Below, in pieces: positions 60,001 to 64,000 of a stretch of DNA of 64,000 nucleotides. A program made the translations under genes and the position numbers. The first letter of the stretch is position 1; each line of letters starts with the position of its first letter. This DNA is from Erythrobacter sp. BLCC-B19 (GTDB lineage Bacteria; Pseudomonadota; Alphaproteobacteria; Sphingomonadales; Sphingomonadaceae): positions 1,944,001 to 2,008,000 of the forward strand of contig NZ_CP117516.1 of NCBI RefSeq assembly GCF_028621955.1, read 5' to 3'. The notes under the pieces are model-generated. The model searched no databases, was not told the DNA's origin, and was given only the letters and a program-made list of their open reading frames with translations.

Positions 60001-60197
60001 TCGATGATCTGGGTGACCGAATTCTCCAGCGTTTCGGCCGAAGCGCCGGGGAAGCTTGCGCGGATGTTGACCTGCGGCGGGGCGACATCGGGATATTGCG
60101 CGACCGGAAGGAGATAGATCGAACCGAGCCCTGCGAGCATGGTGATGATGGCCAGCACCCACGCAAAGATCGGCCGTTCGATGAAGATCCGCGACAT
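57003..60197 (-). CDS. RND efflux pump permease (AcrB/MexB-like)
   Basis: A 1064-residue HAE1-type pump. The first helix is SRIFIERPIFAWVLAIITML. The periplasmic porter domains contain QVQNQVQQALVRLPQQVQQQ. The proton-relay Asp pair is in GLVLAIGLLVDDAIVVVENV, and the relay Lys in MGLAAKNAILVIEF. The length and the two-fold repeat match AcrB. It exports drugs, solvents or other amphiphiles from the periplasm by proton antiport. It starts 10 bp after the adaptor gene. No TetR-type regulator is visible next to the operon. Confidence 0.97.
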   Translation of the reverse strand: MSRIFIERPIFAWVLAIITMLAGLGSIYLLPVAQYPDVAPPQVNIRASFPGASAETLENSVTQIIEQQLTGIDGLLYFSASSTARGQVNISATFAKGTDPDIAQVQVQNQVQQALVRLPQQVQQQGLRVTKSNPDFLMIVGVYDETDRSTNIDVSDFLVSNLQDELSRIEGVGETNVFGSQYAMRVWLDPNKLAAVGLMPGDIITAIRNQNTEVAAGELGGLPQPETNRLNAVVTAQSRLRTADEFKAIILKADQSGALVRLGDVARVELGAENYAASSRINGHPGAGLAISLAPGADALATADLVKAAVEKAKASFPPGYNVAYANDTTAFIRLSIEEVVQTLIEAILLVIVVMFVFLQSWRATLIPTIAVPVVLLGTFAVFYVAGFTINTLTLFGLVLAIGLLVDDAIVVVENVERLLEENPDMTPKEATIQSMGEIQVALVAIAVVLSAVFLPMAFFGGSTGVIYRQFSITIVSAMVLSALVALILSPALTASLLKQKHAKDSAAPAESGLRRRWPKLAAALTRAQDRFNTGFARGTERYVTAVSRVVDRKWLFLAIYALVVALLVALFVRLPTGFLPTEDQGAAQLQIRLPAGATQGRTREVQLAVEKYLLTEEARNIAVMFSVIGGGQGAAGQNTGQGFVNFVDWSQREGEADTADAITQRATRAFSGFRDAQVNVLVPAAIRGLGQTNGFTLQLQNTSGMSRAEFIAARDKLLEAASSDPLLTGVRLGELPDTQTLQLDIDQPRLAALGLNQSDVNTTLSAAWGGQYVNDFIDRGRVKRVFVQADAPYRATPDNIGQWFVRGSDGQMAPFSAFSASRWSTTPTTLSRFQGYPSFQFDGQAAPGQSSGEAMARIEALAREIPGVSVAWSGLSFQERLSSGQAPLLYGMSLLVVFLCLAALYESWTIPVAVMLVIPLGLVGAVFAVTLRGLENDVYLQIGLLTTMGLAAKNAILVIEFAEQAEKRGARVIDAALEAARLRLRPILMTSLAFIFGVLPLALSSGAGANSRIAIGTSVIGGMLTATVLAIFFIPLFFVIVRRTTRDTLKKLHFGTKPGESAA

Positions 60198-60207
60198 GGC
60201 CCGCGCC

Positions 60208-61383
60208 TCAGGGCTTGCCGGCGGGCGTTGCGCCGGCCTTGGGGGGCGCGATCACCTGCGGCTGGCTGGCGGGCACGGGCTTGATCGGTGCGCCGGGTTT
60301 GAGCTTGGCAAGCCCCTGCACGATCACCTTGTCACCGGGCTTCAGCCCCGCGGTCACCACCCAGTCGCTGCCAACCGTGCCGGTGACGGTCACCTTGCGC
60401 TCGGCCGCTGTGTTGTCGGCCCCCACCACGAAGACGCTCGCCTCGCCCCGCGCATTGCGGGCGAGGGCGGCTTGCGGCACGCGGATCGCGTTGCGGTTGA
60501 TCGCCTGATCGAAGCGCGCCCGCACGAACATTCCGGGCAGCAGCAGGCCATCGGGGTTGGGGAAGCGCGCGCGCAGCGTCACAGTGCCGGTCGATGCGTT
60601 GACCATCACCTCGGAGAACTGCACCTGCCCGCGCGGGCCATATTCGCTGCCGTCTTCCAGCACGAGGCTGACACTCGCGCTTGCCGGCACCGCGCCGCCC
60701 TGCGCCAGCGCGCGGCGCAGGCTGAGCAGGTCGGCGCTCGATTGCTGGATGTCGACAAACACCGGATCGACGCCCTGGATCACCGCCAGGGGCTCGGCCT
60801 GATTGCCGGTGACAAGCGCGCCGACGGTGAACAGCGAGCGGCCGATGCGCCCGCTGATGGGCGCGGGCACGCGGGTGAACTGGAGGTTGACCTGCGCCGT
60901 CTGCAACTGCGCGCGCGCCTGCCTGACAGCGGCTGCCGCCTGCCGCGCGGCCGCTTCGGCATCGGTGTACTCCTGCTGCGAAACCGCCTGCGCCTCGGCC
61001 AGCGGCTTCAACCGCTCGGCCCTGATCCGTGTCGCATCGGCATTGGCGCGCGCGCTGGCCAGATTGGCCTCAGCCTCGCCGGCCGCAGCCCGGTAGAGCC
61101 GCGTGTCGATTTCATACAGCGTCTCGCCCGCCCGCACGAGAGCGCCCTCAGTGAAGAACCGGCGGCGGATCAGGCCAGTGACCTGCGGGCGGACTTCGGA
61201 CATTTCGAAAGCGGCAATCCGCCCGGCCAGTTCGACCGCAACCGGCACGTCGCTCGTCTGCATGACGACATAGCCGACTTCCGGCGGGCCTTTCTGCCGC
61301 GGATCCTGGGCAGCCTCGCCCGAGCAACTGGCCAGCGCAAGGGCTGCCAGACCTGACAGCGCGAAACGGGTCATGTTTGTCAT
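60208..61383 (-). CDS. RND efflux periplasmic adaptor (AcrA/MexA-like lipoprotein)
   Basis: A 391-residue membrane fusion protein with a lipobox LASC (Cys20 from the ATG at 61383). A biotinyl-lipoyl-like part (VRPQVTGLIRRRFFTEGALV) and an alpha-hairpin (RAAAGEAEANLASARANADA to QLQTAQVNLQFTRVPAPISG) follow. A beta-barrel with RARFPNPDGLLLPGMFVRAR and a Pro-rich tail complete the protein. It bridges the pump and the outer-membrane channel. It begins the efflux operon; the open frame further upstream (to 61503) is not used. ATGs at 61383 and 61374 are both possible. Confidence 0.95.
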   Translation of the reverse strand: MTNMTRFALSGLAALALASCSGEAAQDPRQKGPPEVGYVVMQTSDVPVAVELAGRIAAFEMSEVRPQVTGLIRRRFFTEGALVRAGETLYEIDTRLYRAAAGEAEANLASARANADATRIRAERLKPLAEAQAVSQQEYTDAEAAARQAAAAVRQARAQLQTAQVNLQFTRVPAPISGRIGRSLFTVGALVTGNQAEPLAVIQGVDPVFVDIQQSSADLLSLRRALAQGGAVPASASVSLVLEDGSEYGPRGQVQFSEVMVNASTGTVTLRARFPNPDGLLLPGMFVRARFDQAINRNAIRVPQAALARNARGEASVFVVGADNTAAERKVTVTGTVGSDWVVTAGLKPGDKVIVQGLAKLKPGAPIKPVPASQPQVIAPPKAGATPAGKP

Positions 61384-61475
61384 TTTCACCGGGAGAGGAA
61401 ACAGAATCGCGGGTTCTCGCTGATATTTATCGGGTATGCACAGGTAAGCAGATACGCAGACAACGCAGGGCGGGC

Positions 61476-63320
61476 CTAGGCGGTTTCCCTCGGATCGCCC
61501 CATAATTGGCTCGCACTATCGAGCGCTCCGCCCCGCCAGCGGCGCTCGGCGAACCACAACGCGGCGGTGAGGGCGAGCCAGCCGAGCAGCCACGGCCAGC
61601 CCGGCCCGCGCCGCTCGGGTGCGGGCTGCGCGGCGGGGCTGGCTTGCGCAGCTGCCCAGCGCGCCGTCGCCTCGCCGGTTTCGCGCGCGCGGATCGCCGC
61701 GAAGGCATTGTGCGGCATGACAAGGAAGGCGAACCGCTGCGCGCCATCCTCGCCGGGCTGGACGAGCGTGTACTCTCCCTCCGCCTCGGGCCATGCCGCA
61801 GCGCAGCCGCGCGGCCCGGCGGCAGGGTCGATGGCAAGCGCGACCTCGGCCCCGCCGGGGTTAATAAGGCGCGGCGATCCGGCCAGCCCGCAAATGGCGA
61901 TCCTTTCCCCCGCCGCGATCAGTGGCACCAGCGAGGGGCGGAACGTCCCCTCGGGCCGGGCAACCGCGCTCAGTGCGGCGCTCCACCATTGTTCGTAGCG
62001 GTCAGCCTGCCCTGCCAGCACCAGGGTAAAACTGTCCGCCACCGTCCAGAGCAGCACACGCCCCTGCCCGCGCTGCTGCCATCCCGCCAGCACCGCGCCT
62101 TCGGCATCGGCGACAACCGGCACAAAGGTGGCCCCGGTGCGCACCAAGAAGCGGGTAAGCTCGGGCGCCGGGTCTTCGAAGGTGTTGAGGCCTTCGGGAA
62201 CATCCGCGCTGCCGGGGCCGCGGCGGAAGGCCAGCGCCTCAGCCTCGGCGGCGAGCGGGGGGAGGGCGACGGTCGCAACCTCGCTGCCGCCTTCGGCCAC
62301 CAACCCGAGCGCGCGCCAGTTCTGGCGGGTTGCGGCTGAGGCAGGAGCGCTCATGCGCACCACCACGCCCAGCCCGCCATTCACCGCCTGCGCCAGCGCC
62401 GCCCTTCCGCCGCCGCCGATGGCTGCGAGCGCGGCATCGTCGATCATCACCACATCTGCCTCGCGCAGGGCGGCAGGGTCGATCCGCGCGCCGCCGCCGC
62501 CCAGATCGACCCCCGCGCCTGCATCGAGGCGGCTGGCAAGGTCGAACCCGGCATCTTCGGCCCAGCGGCGCAGATACTTGGCCTCGGGCGAGGGTGCGCC
62601 GATCAGCAGCACCCGCAAGGGTTGGGGCGCGGCAAGGGTGCGCAGCGGGACAGGGGTGTCGGAGACGATCGCCTTGTCGTTCCCGCGCAAGCGAAGCGTA
62701 AAGGTCGCAAGGCCCGGCGCGCGCGCCGTGCTGCCGAGCGTGAACGCGCCGTCCGGCCCGATGTCCCGCTGATCGACCAGACGCCCTGCCGGGTCGAGCA
62801 GTTCGGCCGTCCCGCCCGCCAGCCCCTCGGCCTCGCCGCCCAGCGCGAAGACTGCGCCGGCCGGGGTATCGGCGGGCGGATCGAGCCGGATCAGCCCGCG
62901 CGGGCTTGGCAAGGGGGTGAAGGCGACAGGCAGGCTCGCGCCGGCTTCCAGGTCGCGCGCGGGCAACCCGCGCCCGAGGATCCGCAGGCGCTGCACCTGC
63001 CCGTGACGACGCAGCGCGGTGGCGAGATCGGGCACGCGCTCGGCCCCTGCCAGCACCGGGGCTTCGGGCAGGGCGACCAGCCGCTCGCCCGGCGCGGCGC
63101 GGGTGCCCGGCGGGGTCTCGGCGGTTGCGACCACCAGCGTCTCGCCGCCGACCGGCAGCAGCGGGGGGAACAGCGTCAGAAAGAGCAGCGCGCCGCTCGC
63201 CAGCGACAGCAGCGCCAGCACGCCACCCCGCCAGTCTCGCCGCGCCAGCAGCAGCCGCCCCGCCGCCGCCAGCGCGCCCGCGCCGATGAGCAGCGCGGCG
63301 AGTGTCTCCGGCCCCGGCAT
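61476..63320 (-). CDS. Large membrane-anchored protein with amidotransferase-like domain
   Basis: A 614-residue protein. It has two N-terminal membrane segments (ETLAALLIGAGALAAAGRLL and RGGVLALLSLASGALLFLTL), a large periplasmic part and a C-terminal helix (GWPWLLGWLALTAALWFAER). The centre contains RVLLIGAPSPEAKYLRRWAE and EADVVMIDDAALAAI, which resemble the class I glutamine amidotransferase-like fold of Bat-type membrane proteins. No catalytic Cys is evident. Its ATG overlaps the stop of the next gene upstream (ATGA). It belongs to an operon of the MoxR/DUF58 kind by analogy; the function is unknown. Confidence 0.7.
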   Translation of the reverse strand: MPGPETLAALLIGAGALAAAGRLLLARRDWRGGVLALLSLASGALLFLTLFPPLLPVGGETLVVATAETPPGTRAAPGERLVALPEAPVLAGAERVPDLATALRRHGQVQRLRILGRGLPARDLEAGASLPVAFTPLPSPRGLIRLDPPADTPAGAVFALGGEAEGLAGGTAELLDPAGRLVDQRDIGPDGAFTLGSTARAPGLATFTLRLRGNDKAIVSDTPVPLRTLAAPQPLRVLLIGAPSPEAKYLRRWAEDAGFDLASRLDAGAGVDLGGGGARIDPAALREADVVMIDDAALAAIGGGGRAALAQAVNGGLGVVVRMSAPASAATRQNWRALGLVAEGGSEVATVALPPLAAEAEALAFRRGPGSADVPEGLNTFEDPAPELTRFLVRTGATFVPVVADAEGAVLAGWQQRGQGRVLLWTVADSFTLVLAGQADRYEQWWSAALSAVARPEGTFRPSLVPLIAAGERIAICGLAGSPRLINPGGAEVALAIDPAAGPRGCAAAWPEAEGEYTLVQPGEDGAQRFAFLVMPHNAFAAIRARETGEATARWAAAQASPAAQPAPERRGPGWPWLLGWLALTAALWFAERRWRGGALDSASQLWGDPRETA

Positions 63321-64000
63321 CAGCGCAAGCCCTGCGTGTAGCGGCGGCCCAGCGCCCCGCCATCGTCGCGGCGGCGCACGGCGGTGGGGGGGCGGGTGAG
63401 CACCGTCCACAACTGGCCGCGCAAGCCATCGCGCCGCGCCTGCGAATCCGGCGCAGCGCGCAGCGCGTCAATCGCGGCCAGCACGGCGAGGGGATCGCCG
63501 ATCCGCGCGGTGTTGGCGCGCACCCAGCGCTCCAGCCCGGCAAGGTCGATCCGGCCCGGCTGCGCCAGCGCGCGCCACGCGGTCGCGGGCACGGCATCGT
63601 CGATGGCAAAGGGGGTGAGCTGTGCGCCCTTGCCGACGATCCCCACCCGCTTGCCGGTCAGCCGCCGCGCCATGTCGATCGGTGGCTGCTGCGTTCCAAT
63701 GCGCGGCAGATAGATGCGGGTCGCCTGCTGGATCTGCTTGATATACTGGAGCGCCTTGTTCTCGAACGGCAGCGCCGCCTCGGGCTTGCCGGTGCGCAGG
63801 TTCACCTCCGCCTCCCACATCGCATCGAGCGCGGCCTTCAAGAGCTTGCGGGTGTCGGGATCGAGCAGGGTTGCCGCTTCGCTCTCGTCATGGACGTGGC
63901 CATATTCGGCTGTGACATCGCCGATGGCCCCGAACACCGGGGGCTTGCGGTCATTGCTGTGATCGTGCCCGTCGCCGTCGTAATGTTCCGGCTCGGCAGG
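63320..64000 (-). CDS. Membrane-operon protein of unknown function, C-terminal part (cut by window edge)
   Basis: The frame is open to the window edge, so the N-terminus is missing; about 226 residues are visible. The visible part begins with an acidic, His-rich stretch (HYDGDGHDHSNDRKPPVFGA), then EYGHVHDESEAATLLDPDTR and KLLKAALDAMWEAEVNLRTG. ALPFENKALQYIKQIQQATR and IYLPRIG follow. The MW-x-AE-x2-LR...ALP-x-(E/Q)-x2-AL-x2-(I/L)-x2-(I/V)-QQA-x-RIY pattern recalls the C-terminal helices of large membrane proteins found with MoxR ATPases (DUF4175-like). That assignment is tentative. Its stop overlaps the start of the downstream gene. Confidence 0.6.
   Translation of the reverse strand, partial: PAEPEHYDGDGHDHSNDRKPPVFGAIGDVTAEYGHVHDESEAATLLDPDTRKLLKAALDAMWEAEVNLRTGKPEAALPFENKALQYIKQIQQATRIYLPRIGTQQPPIDMARRLTGKRVGIVGKGAQLTPFAIDDAVPATAWRALAQPGRIDLAGLERWVRANTARIGDPLAVLAAIDALRAAPDSQARRDGLRGQLWTVLTRPPTAVRRRDDGGALGRRYTQGLR

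Overview
The window is GC-rich, densely coded DNA from an alphaproteobacterium, most likely a sphingomonad of the Erythrobacter/Porphyrobacter type. The evidence is an alpha-type SspB, a single bifunctional Rsh, a hisB-H-A-F-E operon ending in a HIT protein, tolQRAB-pal, several long TonB-dependent receptors, DUF547 proteins and intergenic palindromes typical of that order. It looks chromosomal. A perfect 16-bp ParB site (parS, 3849-3864) suggests it lies in the origin-proximal part.

Layout. 1-3.6 kb: the tail of an acyl-CoA dehydrogenase, an SDR, a Crp/Fnr regulator with a CRP-like operator and a candidate divergent small RNA, and an OprO/OprP porin. 3.8-5.5 kb: parS, gmk, a small conserved protein and sspB. 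5.6-9.4 kb: histidine operon with an unknown membrane protein between hisA and hisF. 9.4-14 kb: ybgC-tolQRAB-pal, with a repeat inserted between tolQ and tolR. 14-21 kb: a J-domain protein, a probably inactive SDR, an SLC13-type transporter and three tandem DUF547 genes. 21-27.5 kb: infC (apparently with an AUA start), pdeM, hemF, rsh, a cyclophilin-type isomerase and tRNA-Ser(GGA). 27.5-30.1 kb: a decayed stretch with a broken LysR gene carrying a pentanucleotide repeat and the tail of another lost gene.

30.1-36.6 kb holds a compact locus that fits capture and breakdown of cyanophycin or beta-aspartyl peptides: a TonB-dependent receptor, a YfcC-type permease, an exported cyanophycinase and an isoaspartyl peptidase/L-asparaginase. 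The last three overlap at their stop/start codons. No cyanophycin synthetase is visible, so scavenging rather than storage is inferred.

36.8-55.5 kb is a catabolic island with two paralogous IclR regulators. It encodes a Baeyer-Villiger-type flavoprotein, a second TonB receptor, several SDRs (one a double-length fusion), an enoyl-CoA hydratase, an acyl-CoA ligase, an SMP-30-type lactonase, paired acyl-CoA dehydrogenases, an NTF2-like protein, a thioesterase, an Old Yellow Enzyme and an NmrA-like protein. Together these fit uptake, oxygenation, ring opening, CoA activation and beta-oxidation of an alicyclic (terpenoid- or steroid-like) compound; the substrate is not known. 55.5-61.4 kb is a complete RND efflux operon. 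61.4-64 kb is the end of a membrane-protein operon that runs off the window.
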